DNA of 64,000 nucleotides, taken from NCBI RefSeq assembly GCF_000407485.1, contig NZ_ASWD01000008.1, forward strand, positions 1 through 64,000. The letters run 5' to 3'. The position numbers and the translations under genes were made by a program. The notes beneath the pieces are model-generated. The model worked only from the letters and a program-made list of their open reading frames with translations, searched no databases and was not told the DNA's origin. Source of the DNA: Enterococcus pallens ATCC BAA-351 (GTDB lineage Bacteria > Bacillota > Bacilli > Lactobacillales > Enterococcaceae). Below are positions 1 to 10,791 of this stretch, piece by piece (the first letter of the stretch is position 1; every line of letters begins with the position of its first letter).

Positions 1-80
1 GTGGAAGAAAAAGCGTTCGACTTGCATGTATTAGGCACGCCGCCAGCGTTCGTCCTGAGCCAGGATCAAACTCTCATAAA
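1..80 (-). rRNA. rrs: 16S ribosomal RNA, 5' end only
   Basis: On the minus strand, positions 75 to 1 read the universal 16S start (GAGAGTTTGATCCTGG, then the GGCGGCGTGCCTAATACATG block). The gene runs out of the window at base 1, so only about 80 nt are present. The first variable stretch (AACGCTTTTTCTTCCAC) is of the enterococcal kind. The mature 5' end is placed near base 80 by similarity to known 16S ends; it was not mapped. Confidence 0.97.
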
Positions 81-240
81 AAGTGTTTGAAACAGTCTTG
101 CGACTGTTCAGCTCAATTTAAAAATTGATTCGCTAGCAATTGCTTGCTATGTTGTTTGCTTCTATATAGAAGCGCCCTACACATTTGGTTTGTTTTATTC
201 GTTCAGTTTTCAAAGGTCTACTTGATAAAATCGTGTGTTT
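81..240 (-). promoter_or_regulatory. rRNA operon leader (pre-16S)
   Basis: Between the promoters and the 16S gene the minus strand reads a leader with TTTGAAAACTGAACGAA near 205-221, a block commonly seen in Firmicutes rRNA leaders that fits a boxA/processing region. A short hairpin (GAACAGTCGCAAGACTGTTT, near 92-112) lies just before the gene. Roles in antitermination and RNase III processing are inferred from family knowledge. Confidence 0.6.
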
Positions 241-263
241 CGTGTTGCACCAGCAACTCTTAA

Positions 264-388
264 ATCTTATCAGGTTGCCAACTCAATGTCAACAACTTTT
301 TAAACTTTTTTTCGAAAAGTTTTTTCGATTTGTTTGAGTAATTCAAATGCGACTTTGATAGAATAACTGATTTGCGGTTATCTGTCAA
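264..388 (-). promoter_or_regulatory. Tandem rRNA promoters P1 and P2
   Basis: Two sigma-A promoters face leftward into the rRNA operon. P1 has -35 TTGACA (383-388), a 17-nt spacer and -10 TATTCT (360-365). P2 has -35 TTGACA (287-292), 17 nt and -10 TAAGAT (264-269). Two consensus -35 boxes with optimal spacing, about 96 bp apart, are typical of rrn operons. Confidence 0.85.
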
Positions 389-701
389 CGACTTTTTTTA
401 TTAAATCAAAATTACTTTCAGCTCTTTCGAACAATGAATAATATAGCAGTTTTACAACGATTGGTCAACGAAAATCTTAAAGGTTTTTCTGTTTTTTTCA
501 AATCCGATTTATTTTTGTTTCATAACTATTTTTTGTTCGTTTTTAGTTCAAAATATGCTGCTCTAGCTTACCTTAAGATTTTTTTTTACGCCATTTGTAT
601 TCTTGATTTTTCTTAAACTCATAAAGCGTATTTTCGCCTTCATTCCGTTTCTCTGGTAAAATGAGGGAAAGAATATATTTTTTAATTATGGAGGTCATTA
701 T
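389..701. other. Intergenic, T-rich, no gene seen
   Basis: This stretch separates the divergent rRNA promoters from the two-component system. A 60-codon reading frame at 434-616 is low-complexity (F, L and Y rich) with no ribosome-binding site and is not taken as a gene. A weak -10-like TAAAAT near 657-662 and the SD GGAGG at 691-695 serve the response regulator; no good -35 was found. Confidence 0.5.
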
Positions 702-1391
702 ATGAAAGTATTAGTTGCCGATGATGATAAAGAAATTGTAGAACTGTTAAGTATTTATTTACACAATGAAGGCTATGAAGTTGTAAAAGCCTACGATGGA
801 AAAGATGCGTTAAGCAAACTACGTACCTCATCAGACATTGAATTATTGATTTTAGATATTATGATGCCGGTTATGGATGGTATGCAAGTTGTGAAAGAAC
901 TGCGAAAAGAGTCGCAAATTCCAATAATCATGCTAACTGCCAAAACAACAGACATGGATAAAATCAAAGGCTTAGTGGCTGGAGCTGATGATTATGTAAC
1001 TAAACCGTTCAATCCTTTAGAAGTTATGGCTAGAGTAAAATCTTTATTACGCAGAACAAAAATGCAAGTTGCTGAAGACCAACCAGATATTCTAGAGATC
1101 CAATCATTAATCATTAATAAGGATTCGCATGAAGTTAAAACTGTTGATGGTAAAGAAATACAATTGACTGCATTAGAGTTTGGAATACTTTACCTACTGG
1201 CTAGTCATCCAAATCGTGTCTTTAGTGCGGATGAAATTTTCGAACGTGTTTGGAAGCAAGAAAGTATTGTTTCTGCTAAAACTGTTATGGTTCATGTGAG
1301 TCATTTACGTGACAAGATCGAAGAAGCAACTGATGGAGAGAAAGTCATCCAAACCGTTTGGGGAGTTGGATACAAGATTGATGCAAAATAA
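702..1391 (+). CDS. OmpR/VanR-type response regulator
   Basis: DNA-binding response regulator of 229 aa, the usual OmpR-family length. The receiver domain (about 1-118) has acidic-pocket residues D7-D9, phospho-acceptor D52 (in LILDIMMP), T79 and K101 of the VTKPF motif. A winged-helix effector domain follows (about 130-227). An SD (GGAGG) sits 6 nt before the ATG. The partner kinase starts inside the last codons, so the two are translationally coupled. The signal is unknown. VanR-like regulators of enterococci, including the one linked to chlorhexidine tolerance in E. faecium, share this architecture, but orthology cannot be judged here. It is transcribed head-on to replication, unlike most genes left of the origin. 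Confidence 0.93.
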   Translation: MKVLVADDDKEIVELLSIYLHNEGYEVVKAYDGKDALSKLRTSSDIELLILDIMMPVMDGMQVVKELRKESQIPIIMLTAKTTDMDKIKGLVAGADDYVTKPFNPLEVMARVKSLLRRTKMQVAEDQPDILEIQSLIINKDSHEVKTVDGKEIQLTALEFGILYLLASHPNRVFSADEIFERVWKQESIVSAKTVMVHVSHLRDKIEEATDGEKVIQTVWGVGYKIDAK

Positions 1392-2544
1392 GATTGAAAA
1401 GAAACGGCGAGTTACTCTTACTTCAAAAGAAATTAGTGAGTTAATTGCTGAAGGTATCGTCACTATTATTATTTTACTTCTATTGAATGTGGCGATTATG
1501 GTTGTTTTGACTCAGATGATTGAAAACTCACCTAATTTGAGTGATGCCATCTACAATTCACGAAATATTTTTGCTCAGAATTTCAATACAGATATTTTTC
1601 TGAGTGCTCGAAATTTTCTTTTCCCATTCTTTTTTGTAGTAGATGCTTTAATTGTGTTCTGGCGTTTAATTCGACGTTATCGCCAAATGCAGCTTCGGCA
1701 TATCATTAATGAGCTACATTATATTGCTAATGGAAACTACGATTATCGAATTCCCTTTGAATTAAGAGGAGATTTGAGTAAAGTTGTTGCCAGTATTAAC
1801 GGCTTAGTAGATAGCACTGTAGCTGCAATTGAAGATGAAAGAGAAATTGAAAAGTCAAAAGATGAGCTAATAACTAATGTTAGTCACGATATCCGAACAC
1901 CTTTAACTTCTATTATTGGTTATCTTGGCCTTATTGAAGATGGTCAATATCAATCCAAAGAAGAAGTTCTTAAATATACTCACATCGCTTATACTAAGGC
2001 GAAACAAATGAAGTCTCTCGTAGATGATCTGTTTGAGTATACTAAAGTTCGACAACCAACCGTTCCAGTTAATGCAATATCATTCGATATGGTTCAATTA
2101 TTGGAGCAGTTAGCAGCTGATTTTGAGTTGGAAGCTAATAAAAAGAATGTACAAATATCTGTGGAAACCTCTGAATCTAGTTTAATTATGGATGGAGATA
2201 CTGAGAAACTTGTTCGAGTGTTTAATAATCTTATCACCAATGCTCTAAAATATGGTGGAGGTGCCACGCAAATTGTTATGCAACTGGAAAAAGCCAATAC
2301 TGAAGCTATTATTACAGTAAAAAATAATGGTACTCCTATCCCACGTGAATCTTTAGATCAATTATTCGATCGCTTTTATCGTGTGGATGAATCTCGTTCG
2401 CAAGAGATCAGCGGTACTGGCTTAGGATTAGCTATTTCGCAAAATATTGTTAATCTCCATGGTGGATATATTTATGCTCAATCTAACAAACAATGGACAT
2501 CATTTATTATTCATCTTCCTTTAAAAGCCAATATGGCGAAATAA
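1381..2544 (+). CDS. Sensor histidine kinase, VanS-like
   Basis: Membrane-bound HisKA-type kinase, 387 aa from the ATG at 1381, which overlaps the regulator's stop by 11 nt. The frame is open upstream to 1309, but that part lies inside the regulator gene. Predicted order: TM1 (about 25-44), a short outer loop of about 30 residues, TM2 (about 78-96), a HAMP-like linker, the H-box SHDIRTPL with phospho-His169, N-box NLITNALKYG and G-boxes ending GTGLGLAI. The short loop suggests sensing in or near the membrane rather than by a large outer domain. It should phosphorylate the upstream regulator. Target genes cannot be seen in the window. Confidence 0.93.
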   Translation: MQNKIEKKRRVTLTSKEISELIAEGIVTIIILLLLNVAIMVVLTQMIENSPNLSDAIYNSRNIFAQNFNTDIFLSARNFLFPFFFVVDALIVFWRLIRRYRQMQLRHIINELHYIANGNYDYRIPFELRGDLSKVVASINGLVDSTVAAIEDEREIEKSKDELITNVSHDIRTPLTSIIGYLGLIEDGQYQSKEEVLKYTHIAYTKAKQMKSLVDDLFEYTKVRQPTVPVNAISFDMVQLLEQLAADFELEANKKNVQISVETSESSLIMDGDTEKLVRVFNNLITNALKYGGGATQIVMQLEKANTEAIITVKNNGTPIPRESLDQLFDRFYRVDESRSQEISGTGLGLAISQNIVNLHGGYIYAQSNKQWTSFIIHLPLKANMAK

Positions 2545-2562
2545 CTTAGAAACTACGACTAT

Positions 2563-2591
2563 TTGACTTTAATTTTCTTTTTGCTTATACT
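2563..2591 (+). promoter_or_regulatory. serS promoter
   Basis: -35 TTGACT (2563-2568), 17-nt spacer, -10 TATACT (2586-2591), just upstream of the T-box leader. Confidence 0.75.
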
Positions 2592-2599
2592 GTGGATAA

Positions 2600-2842
2600 T
2601 CATATAAATGCAGGAAACCAAGTACTTAAGTTTGTCTTTTTAGAGAGTTGGTGGTAGGTGTAAACCAACAGTCAACTTAAGGAAATCCAGTTTCAAAATC
2701 TGCGCTTTTTGAAAGAAAAGCCGGTGGACAGTCGATATTTGTCATGCTAAAGAGCAGCTAAACTCAGCTGAACTCGGGTGGTACCGCGAAATAACACATC
2801 ATTTCGTCCCAAGATTTTATGGGATGAAGTGGTGTTTTTTTA
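2600..2842 (+). promoter_or_regulatory. T-box leader of serS (tRNA-Ser sensing)
   Basis: The T-box core GGGTGGTACCGCG lies at 2776-2788 and is followed by a terminator stem (CACATCATTTCGTCCC pairing with GGGATGAAGTGGTG) and a T-run at 2834-2842. Upstream is a Stem I with paired arms CTTAAGTTTG/CAACTTAAG and a distal GTTGGT...ACCAAC hairpin preceded by an AGAGAG bulge. Candidate serine specifier codons on its 3' side are TCC (2686-2688) or TCA (2693-2695). Known mechanism: uncharged tRNA binds the specifier and T-box and prevents termination, so seryl-tRNA shortage raises serS. Confidence 0.92.
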
Positions 2843-2865
2843 TTTTATTTAAGGGGGAAAAACAC

Positions 2866-4146
2866 ATGTTAGATGTAAAAATGATTCGTCACAACTTTGA
2901 AGAAGTTCAAGAAAAATTAGCCACGCGTGGTGTAAAAAGTGAGGTATTGGAACGTTTTGTCGATTTAGATGAACGGCGACGTGAATTATTAGTAAAAACA
3001 GAGGAATTAAAAAAATATCGTAACGAAGTATCTGGAGAAATTGCCAAATTAAAACGAGATAAAATTGCTGCTGATGATAAAATTGCTGAAATGAAAGAGG
3101 TCGGTATAAAAGTAAAGGATCTTGACGGTGAAGTTGCTGAAATTGACGCTCAATTAACTGAAATAGCAACTACACTACCAAATTTACCACATGCTTCAGT
3201 GCCTATAGGAGAAGATGAAGAGGATAACGTAGAGGTACGTCGTTGGAGTACTCCACGTCAGTTTGCATTTGAACCAAAACCACATTGGGAAGTTGCTGAA
3301 AAATTGGATATATTAGATTTTGAACGAGGAGCAAAAGTTTCAGGCAGTCGATTTGTCTATTATAAAGGCTTAGGCGCTAGATTAGAACGTGCTGTTTATA
3401 ATTTTATGCTAGACGAGCACGTTTATGAGCAAGGCTATACAGAAATGATTACACCTTATTTAGTCAATAGTGAAGCCATGTTTGGTACCGGGCAATTTCC
3501 TAAATTTAAAGAAGATGTTTTTCAAATTGAAGACCGTGACCTTACCTTGATACCAACTGCTGAAGTGCCTCTAACAAACTACTATAGCCATGAAATTTTA
3601 GATGGAAAAGAGTTACCAATCTATTTCACTGCCTTATCACCTTCATTCCGCTCGGAAGCTGGAAGCGCTGGTAGAGATACTCGCGGATTGATTCGGTTAC
3701 ACCAATTTCATAAAGTAGAAATGGTGAAGTTCAGTGATAAAGAACATTCTTATGATGAACTAGAAAAAATGACTAATGATGCTGAAATTCTTCTACAAAA
3801 GCTGAACCTACCTTATCGCGTGGTTGCGTTATCCACAGGTGATATGGGATTCTCTGCAGCAAAAACTTATGATTTAGAGGTTTGGGTACCTGCTCAAAAT
3901 ACTTATCGTGAAATCAGCTCGTGTTCAAATTGTGGAGATTTTCAAGCAAGACGAGCTATGATTCGATACCGTGATGAAGATGGAAAAGTACAATATGCTC
4001 ATACTCTAAACGGCTCTGGTTTAGCTGTAGGAAGGACTGTCACAGCAATCTTAGAAAACTATCAAAATGAAGATGGGACTGTTACAATTCCTGAGGTTTT
4101 AGTGCCATACATGGGTAATCTAAAAGTTATTAAAAAAGAAAATTAA
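2866..4146 (+). CDS. serS: Seryl-tRNA synthetase
   Basis: Class II synthetase that charges tRNA-Ser (and tRNA-Sec where present) with serine in the cytosol. The protein is 426 aa, as expected. The N-terminal tRNA-binding arm is a long antiparallel coiled coil (about 30-100, rich in K and E). The catalytic domain follows, with motif 2 around [20 protein letters not shown] and motif 3 around [11 protein letters not shown]. The start chosen is ATG 2866 with SD AAGGGGG; the 14 in-frame upstream codons lie in the T-box terminator. Expression is controlled by the T-box leader. It stands as a single gene ended by a strong hairpin shared with convergent guaB. Confidence 0.98.
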   Translation: MLDVKMIRHNFEEVQEKLATRGVKSEVLERFVDLDERRRELLVKTEELKKYRNEVSGEIAKLKRDKIAADDKIAEMKEVGIKVKDLDGEVAEIDAQLTEIATTLPNLPHASVPIGEDEEDNVEVRRWSTPRQFAFEPKPHWEVAEKLDILDFERGAKVSGSRFVYYKGLGARLERAVYNFMLDEHVYEQGYTEMITPYLVNSEAMFGTGQFPKFKEDVFQIEDRDLTLIPTAEVPLTNYYSHEILDGKELPIYFTALSPSFRSEAGSAGRDTRGLIRLHQFHKVEMVKFSDKEHSYDELEKMTNDAEILLQKLNLPYRVVALSTGDMGFSAAKTYDLEVWVPAQNTYREISSCSNCGDFQARRAMIRYRDEDGKVQYAHTLNGSGLAVGRTVTAILENYQNEDGTVTIPEVLVPYMGNLKVIKKEN

Positions 4147-4187
4147 AAGGAAAAGTTCAAGCTAAGCGTGACTATTTGAATTCATCT

Positions 4188-4234
4188 ATAAAAAAAGAGG
4201 AAAGAATCGCGAGATTTTTTCCTCTTTTCTTTAT
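4188..4234. terminator. Bidirectional terminator between serS and guaB
   Basis: Inverted repeat AAAAGAGGAAA...TTTCCTCTTTT with A-run on one side and T-run on the other, so it can end transcription from both convergent genes. Confidence 0.8.
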
Positions 4235-4241
4235 TACTTAT

Positions 4242-5810
<1,569 letters not shown>

Positions 5811-5814
5811 TCAT

Positions 5815-6298
5815 CTAACCTTCACTTTTTCTCCACTTATCCAATTGTTGTTCTGTCAGTATAGTTTCCTGAGACAATAATTTAAACCAACTATTCTTAC
5901 CTTTGGCGGCCTTGCTTAAATAAAGTTGTTCTTGGTTGGAAAAACCATCTAGGTGTAAAATGATGAAATATTTATCGACTTGATAGATTAACTACATGTT
6001 TTAATAAACGTTTTGTTTCATGAGCTCTTTTTTGTTATTTTGTCGCTTTAGCAACTGCCGTTGTTAGTGTATGTCCCATCATCTAAATAGTTTTTAATAG
6101 TTTCTACTCTATCTAACGCAGGAAGTTTATATTTTCGCTTTCCCATATCCTTTTAATAAATTGAAGAAATATAACTCTACTCTTCCCAATACGAAACTGT
6201 CTCAGAGAAGCCTCTGTCATCTTACTTCGTTTAACAATACCAACTATTAATTCATTACTTTCTGGCAAATGCTTTACTTTATCCATCGAAACACCTCA
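5815..6298 (-). pseudogene. Decayed coding remnant, family not recognised
   Basis: The minus strand from ATG 6286 has a gene-like start (SD-like GAGG, then MDKVKHLPESNELIVGIVKR) that stays open for about 57 codons. Further protein-like stretches in other frames follow, such as GKRKYKLPALDRVETIKNYL near 6070-6150 and, near the 3' end (5815-5980), a run containing YFIILHLDGFSNQEQLYLSK. Frame changes and stops separate them. This fits an old gene of about 150 codons broken by frameshifts. The product is unknown; the neighbouring transporter wreck suggests it could be a linked regulator, but nothing in the sequence shows that. Confidence 0.35.
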
Positions 6299-6403
6299 TT
6301 TCTATTTACGATTATACTTTTACTAATATATGTGCTAAATATGTTCACAAGTATCATTTGGATATTTTCTGAAATTTTCATAAAAATGTAGTGAAATCGT
6401 AAA

Positions 6404-7012
6404 ATAATCGGTCGATGTTTGCGGCCTCCAATAGTCGCTCCCCTGCTAGTTGTTGTACTACTAATCGAAACTTTTTGTACTGTTTTAAATCAAACATCAT
6501 CAACTACTGCATTTCTCACTTTGATGAAAGCTTTTGATATTTCCGCTTCAAACGTATAGTGACTAACCACGAGTTTTTTTGCTGGTTTTGGGATTACGTT
6601 CTCCATTAGTGCTTGGTTAATTAACGAATTTAGTTCAAAAAAATTATTTATGACTGCAATGATAATTTTTCTCAAATGAATTCGCTATCTGTTAATTTAA
6701 TCAGTCATGGTACCGCTGTCAATAATACTTTTCATTAAGTTGTCAGTTCTATTGGCACAGCTATCTTGATTAGTATCTTAAGTAGTGTCACTAAAGGAAA
6801 TCTTCCTAAAGCTGGACTACTAAAAATATTACGCTATAAGACACAAGCGTTAACTGCCAAACTATTCGTGTTACCAAACAGCATTTTATAATGCTATTGC
6901 TTTTGAGTATTGTCGGTTCCATCATCACCGTCCTCCTGAAGCAAGAAAAAGGATTACTCAGCAAGCTACTGCTGAATTTCAAAAAAAGTTATGAAGAAAT
7001 TGGTTGATGAAT
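6404..7012 (+). pseudogene. Broken DHA2-family (EmrB/LmrB-like) multidrug MFS transporter
   Basis: Translated piecewise, the plus strand gives the N-terminus of a 14-TM drug:H+ antiporter: PPIVAPLLVVVLLIETF (TM1, 6425-6475) running into TLMKAFDISASNV, then in-frame TAG and TGA stops near 6565, then LTTSF and ISAWLIN. It then jumps directly to the C-terminal region: NSLSVNLISHGTAVNNTFH, a stop at about 6735, SSIGTAILISILSSVTKGN, and finally IVGSIITVLLKQEK. Intact members are about 470-500 aa; here only about 200 codons remain. So it has a large internal deletion, at least four stops and frameshifts. It is certainly non-functional. Confidence 0.85.
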
Positions 7013-7021
7013 ACAAACAAT

Positions 7022-7068
7022 AAAAATAGAAGGTGATCTTCCAAGTCAGAAAATCACCTTCTATTTTT
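7022..7068. terminator. Strong bidirectional terminator
   Basis: A near-perfect stem, AAAATAGAAGGTGAT pairing with ATCACCTTCTATTTT, lies right after the broken transporter and next to the stop of the DUF1129 gene. It probably serves the leftward operon now. Confidence 0.85.
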
Positions 7069-7069
7069 A

Positions 7070-7777
7070 TTATTTTTGCGGTCTTGGTCCAGCTAAACTG
7101 CTGACAATACCAAAACGTTTCTTTAAGAAATAACGTGCAGCCAATGAAACACCGCCCAATACTGCTAATACAAACGGATCGATGATTGGATTTAAAGATG
7201 CTGGTAAAAAGACTGCTCCATTAAAAATCAAAAACCAGACTAGCGTCATCGATCCTAGGATCAAAATGGTTTTCCAAGTTTTAGGTTTTTTGGACCTGTC
7301 TGCTCCTGGTTGTTCGTATTGGTATACGAATAGATACATGAAGTAAAAGACTAATCCTCCAGTCGCTGATGCCACAACTAACGCTGTTAAGCCGTAAGTA
7401 GCCGTTTGTGTTCCACGTGGAACAAATAACGCCATAGCTCCTGATATAAGTGATAGCAAGCCAAACAAGAACATAAAGTTGTCTAACCACATTAGAATAG
7501 GCTTTGTGGCCAACTCATTTTTAACTGGTTTATTAACAATTGCCTCTAACCTTTCGGACACTGTACCAAAAAGCTGTCGAGCTGTTTTTCCAGTTTTTTG
7601 TTCAGTGACAAGGATAGGCAGCATGTCATGCAAGGCTTCTTCTTGTTGCTCCGATGAAAAATTAGCTGCTTCTAATGATTTTTTCAAGTCAAAGATATAT
7701 TGCTGATTTCGTTTTGTCAGTTGTGATTCTAGCTCACGATTTTCTGTCGCTAGCTCCTGCAACTTTTCTGGTTCCAT
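7070..7777 (-). CDS. DUF1129 family membrane protein
   Basis: 235 aa. The N-terminal half (about 1-90) is soluble, charged and partly coiled coil; the C-terminal half has about four hydrophobic segments (about 90-112, 122-148, 168-190, 195-215). In lactobacilli and enterococci DUF1129 genes often sit beside ychF, as here (18-nt gap), so they are probably co-transcribed. The molecular function is not known. A ParB site lies inside the coding sequence at 7409-7424, where it constrains codon choice. Confidence 0.8.
   Translation of the reverse strand: MEPEKLQELATENRELESQLTKRNQQYIFDLKKSLEAANFSSEQQEEALHDMLPILVTEQKTGKTARQLFGTVSERLEAIVNKPVKNELATKPILMWLDNFMFLFGLLSLISGAMALFVPRGTQTATYGLTALVVASATGGLVFYFMYLFVYQYEQPGADRSKKPKTWKTILILGSMTLVWFLIFNGAVFLPASLNPIIDPFVLAVLGGVSLAARYFLKKRFGIVSSLAGPRPQK
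7409..7424. promoter_or_regulatory. parS site (ParB binding) inside the DUF1129 gene
   Basis: TGTTCCACGTGGAACA, a perfect 16-bp palindrome. It differs from the Bacillus consensus TGTTNCACGTGAAACA at one arm position. About 12.7 kb left of oriC. Confidence 0.85.
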
Positions 7778-7795
7778 CTTTTTTCCCCTTTCGGC

Positions 7796-8896
7796 TTAAA
7801 CGTTGAAGCGGAATAACATAACATCGCCATCTTGTACGACGTAGTCTTTTCCTTCCAATCGAACACGCCCTGCTTCTTTAGCGGCGTGCATACTGCCATA
7901 TTTATCTAGATCTTCAAAGGATACTGTTTCAGCTCTGATGAATCCACGCTCAAAATCAGTATGAATAATTCCTGCAGCTTGTGGAGCCTTCATCCCTTTA
8001 CGGAAAGTCCACGCTCGAACTTCTTGCTCACCAGCAGTGAAATATGTTGCTAACCCCAGTAAATCGTAAGCAGTTCTGATCAACTGATCCAATCCTGATT
8101 CTTCTACACCCATTGCCTCTAAAAATTCCGTTTTGTCTTCATCATCTAATTCAGCAATTTGCTCTTCCGCTTCTGCACTAATTACAATTACTTGAGAATT
8201 TTCAGTTGCAGCAAAATTGCGTACTTCTTGAACATAATGATTATTGTCTGGCTCAGCAACGGTTTCTTCGTCGACATTGGCAACATATAAAACAGGCTTA
8301 CTAGTTAATAAAAATAACCCTTTAACAATTTTTTGTTCTTCATCAGTAAATTCAATTGTTCGTGCTGATTGCCCTTCTTCCAGCACAGGTTTAATTTTAT
8401 CCAGTACCGCTAATTCAGCTACTGCATTTTTTTCTTTAGTTTTAGCAACCTTCGCTACCCGTGCATAGCGTTTATTGATAGAATCTAGATCAGCGAGTAC
8501 CAATTCTAAGTTAATTGTCTCAATATCTTCTAGTGGATCTACCCGTCCTTCAACATGAGTAATATTCTCGTTGTCAAAACAGCGAACAACATGACAAATA
8601 GCATCTACCTGGCGAATATGACTTAAGAATTGATTTCCTAAGCCTTCTCCTTTACTTGCTCCTTTTACAATTCCGGCAATATCAGTAAATTCAAAAGTAG
8701 TAGGAACCGTTTTCTTAGGTTTCACTAACTCTGTTAAACGTTCCAAACGCCAATCTGGTACTTCCACCATACCTACATTGGGATCGATTGTCGCAAAAGG
8801 ATAATTAGCCGCTTCAGCTCCAGCTTTTGTAATTGCATTAAATAAGGTCGATTTCCCTACATTGGGTAATCCGACAATTCCGGCTGTTAAGGCCAT
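7796..8896 (-). CDS. ychF: Redox-regulated ATPase/GTPase YchF (Obg family)
   Basis: P-loop NTPase of 366 aa that in other bacteria binds ribosomes and prefers ATP. The G1 loop GLPNVGKST is at residues 8-16. The switch/G3 area contains [10 protein letters not shown], and a coiled-coil insert is followed by a C-terminal TGS domain (about 280-364). The ATG at 8896 follows an AGAGAT-like SD. It lies in the leftward parB-ychF neighbourhood, the same place as yyaF in Bacillus. Confidence 0.96.
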   Translation of the reverse strand: MALTAGIVGLPNVGKSTLFNAITKAGAEAANYPFATIDPNVGMVEVPDWRLERLTELVKPKKTVPTTFEFTDIAGIVKGASKGEGLGNQFLSHIRQVDAICHVVRCFDNENITHVEGRVDPLEDIETINLELVLADLDSINKRYARVAKVAKTKEKNAVAELAVLDKIKPVLEEGQSARTIEFTDEEQKIVKGLFLLTSKPVLYVANVDEETVAEPDNNHYVQEVRNFAATENSQVIVISAEAEEQIAELDDEDKTEFLEAMGVEESGLDQLIRTAYDLLGLATYFTAGEQEVRAWTFRKGMKAPQAAGIIHTDFERGFIRAETVSFEDLDKYGSMHAAKEAGRVRLEGKDYVVQDGDVMLFRFNV

Positions 8897-8938
8897 TTTA
8901 TTTCATCTCTTTCTATATAAGATAATATTTTTTCAATT

Positions 8939-9124
8939 TTAGCTTTCTTTTTTTTCAAGTATTTTTTTCATTTTCTTTTCAAAATCACGACGAGTCATCA
9001 TGACAACATGGCCGCAATTAACACACTTAATTTTGATGTCGGCTCCCATGCGCACAATCTCCCAACGATTGGTTTGGCAAGCATGAGGTTTTTTCATTTC
9101 AATAATATCGCCTAAATCATACAT
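8939..9124 (-). CDS. DUF951 family small protein
   Basis: 61 aa, beginning MYDLGDIIEMKKPHACQTNRW. It has Cys17 plus a CVNCGH pair in the middle, which may bind a metal. SD AGGAG lies just upstream, and parB ends 11 nt before it. A short DUF951 gene between parB and ychF is conserved in many Firmicutes; its role is not established. Confidence 0.88.
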   Translation of the reverse strand: MYDLGDIIEMKKPHACQTNRWEIVRMGADIKIKCVNCGHVVMMTRRDFEKKMKKILEKKES

Positions 9125-9135
9125 AGTTATTCCTC

Positions 9136-10026
9136 CTATGCTTCATCAAAATGAATACTTAAAATATCCAAGATACGTGTTAAATCATCTGGTGACAAGT
9201 ACTCAATTTCAATTTTTCCTTTGCCATCTTTTTCAACAATTTCCACACTTGTGCCGAACTTATCCATTAAACGATCTTCACTCTCTCTCAGATAGTACGG
9301 TTTTTCTTTAGCTAAACGTGGTCCTTTTTTCTTTTCTTTCGTTTTTCCTTCATTATACTCAATTACTATTTGTTCCAATTGGCGAACAGTTAGACTTTCT
9401 TTCACAGCACGATTAGCTAATTTTAAGATTTGATCTTTCTTTTTTAAACCCAAGAGCGTCCGAGCCTGTCCCATTGAAAGACGTTCGTCTTGCACCATTT
9501 CCTTTACTAGTTTTGGTAAGGTCAGCAAGCGTAAATAGTTCGCAATATATGGACGGCTTTTGCCTAACCGTACAGCAACATCAGCTTGAGTTAATTTTAG
9601 ATTCTTCATCAGCATATGGTAGGCTTCAGCTTCCTCTAAAGGATTTAAGTCTTCCCGTTGCAAATTTTCTAATACAGCAATTTGCATCATCGCTTCTTCA
9701 TCAAATTCACGAACAATAGCAGGTATATTTTCTTTACCAGCCAATTTTGAGGCACGAAAACGACGTTCGCCCGCAATCAATTCATAGCCCTTTACCGCAG
9801 ATTTTCTAACAATAATTGGTTGAAATACACCAGACTGTTCAATTGAATTTGCCAATTCTTGCAACGAAGTCTCGTCGAAAGATTTTCGCGGCTGATAAGG
9901 GTTGGGACGTAATTCACTCAAGGGAATTTCGATTATTTGATCATTCTTCATGTCAACCTCTTCAATTTCTGATAGATCTTGAAATAACGCATCGATTCCG
10001 CGACCTAAACCTTTATTTTTGCTCAC
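9136..10026 (-). CDS. parB: Chromosome partitioning protein ParB/Spo0J
   Basis: CTPase clamp that loads at parS sites near the origin, spreads along DNA and recruits SMC. 296 aa. The N-terminal domain holds the CTP-binding motif GERRFRA (GxRR box). A central helix-turn-helix (about 150-200, LTQADVAVRLGKSRPYIANYL) reads parS, and the C-terminal dimerisation domain ends the protein. It starts with GTG at 10026, overlapping the parA stop by 14 nt, so translation is coupled. Five parS-like sites are visible in this window. Confidence 0.97.
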   Translation of the reverse strand: MSKNKGLGRGIDALFQDLSEIEEVDMKNDQIIEIPLSELRPNPYQPRKSFDETSLQELANSIEQSGVFQPIIVRKSAVKGYELIAGERRFRASKLAGKENIPAIVREFDEEAMMQIAVLENLQREDLNPLEEAEAYHMLMKNLKLTQADVAVRLGKSRPYIANYLRLLTLPKLVKEMVQDERLSMGQARTLLGLKKKDQILKLANRAVKESLTVRQLEQIVIEYNEGKTKEKKKGPRLAKEKPYYLRESEDRLMDKFGTSVEIVEKDGKGKIEIEYLSPDDLTRILDILSIHFDEA

Positions 10027-10780
10027 GATCTAACACTTCCTTTGCTAGCGTCTGATACACTTCCGCCCCTTTTGAACGTGGGTCATAATCGATAATAGGT
10101 TTGCCGTGACTTGGCGCCTCAGATAATCGAACATTACGAGGGATAATCGTGTCATAAACTTTTTCTTGGAAATAACGACGAACTTCTTCTACCACTTCTG
10201 CCCCTAAATTGGTTCGAGCATCATACATGGTCAACAATACGCCTTCAATTTCTAATTCAGGATTGAAATGCTTTTGAACGAGTCGAACGGTATTTAATAA
10301 CTGACTGAGTCCTTCTAAAGCATAATATTCACATTGAACTGGAATTAAAATAGCGTCACTAGCTGTAAATGCGTTAATAGTTAAATGTCCCAATGATGGT
10401 GGACAATCAATCAAAATAAAATCGTACTCGTCACTAACTTCTTTTAGTGCCCCTTTTAAACGGGATTCTCTGGCCATCATGGAGGTTAATTCAATCTCCG
10501 CACCAGCTAATTGAAGAGTTGCTGGAACAATAGACAAGTTTTCTCTTTCTGTTTGAATGATTGTCTCTTTAATTGAGACTTCATTAACTAAAACATCATA
10601 AATGTCTTCTTTTACGTCTGGTTTTCTAATCCCTAAGCCGCTAGTCGCATTACCTTGTGCATCACTATCAATTAATAAGACTTTTTTTCCAATAAAGGCT
10701 AAACAAGCACCCAAATTGACCGTAGTTGTCGTCTTACCGACACCGCCTTTTTGATTTGCAACAGAAATAATCCGTGCCAT
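10013..10780 (-). CDS. parA: Chromosome partitioning ATPase ParA/Soj
   Basis: Walker-type ATPase, 255 aa, that works with ParB in origin segregation and, in Bacillus, regulates DnaA. The deviant Walker A motif KGGVGKTT is near residues 10-17; Walker B is FILIDCPPSLG. The gene lies between rsmG (11-nt gap) and parB (overlap) in the order conserved across Firmicutes. SD AGGAG precedes the ATG. Confidence 0.97.
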   Translation of the reverse strand: MARIISVANQKGGVGKTTTTVNLGACLAFIGKKVLLIDSDAQGNATSGLGIRKPDVKEDIYDVLVNEVSIKETIIQTERENLSIVPATLQLAGAEIELTSMMARESRLKGALKEVSDEYDFILIDCPPSLGHLTINAFTASDAILIPVQCEYYALEGLSQLLNTVRLVQKHFNPELEIEGVLLTMYDARTNLGAEVVEEVRRYFQEKVYDTIIPRNVRLSEAPSHGKPIIDYDPRSKGAEVYQTLAKEVLDREQK

Positions 10781-10791
10781 GTATTTTCCTC

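Noticed and set aside
434-616. 60-codon plus-strand frame between the rRNA promoters and the response regulator
   Set aside because: Low-complexity F/L/Y-rich translation, no ribosome-binding site, overlaps T-rich spacer DNA.
6490-6675. 61-codon minus-strand frame
   Set aside because: It is the antisense of the recognisable MFS transporter remnant on the plus strand.
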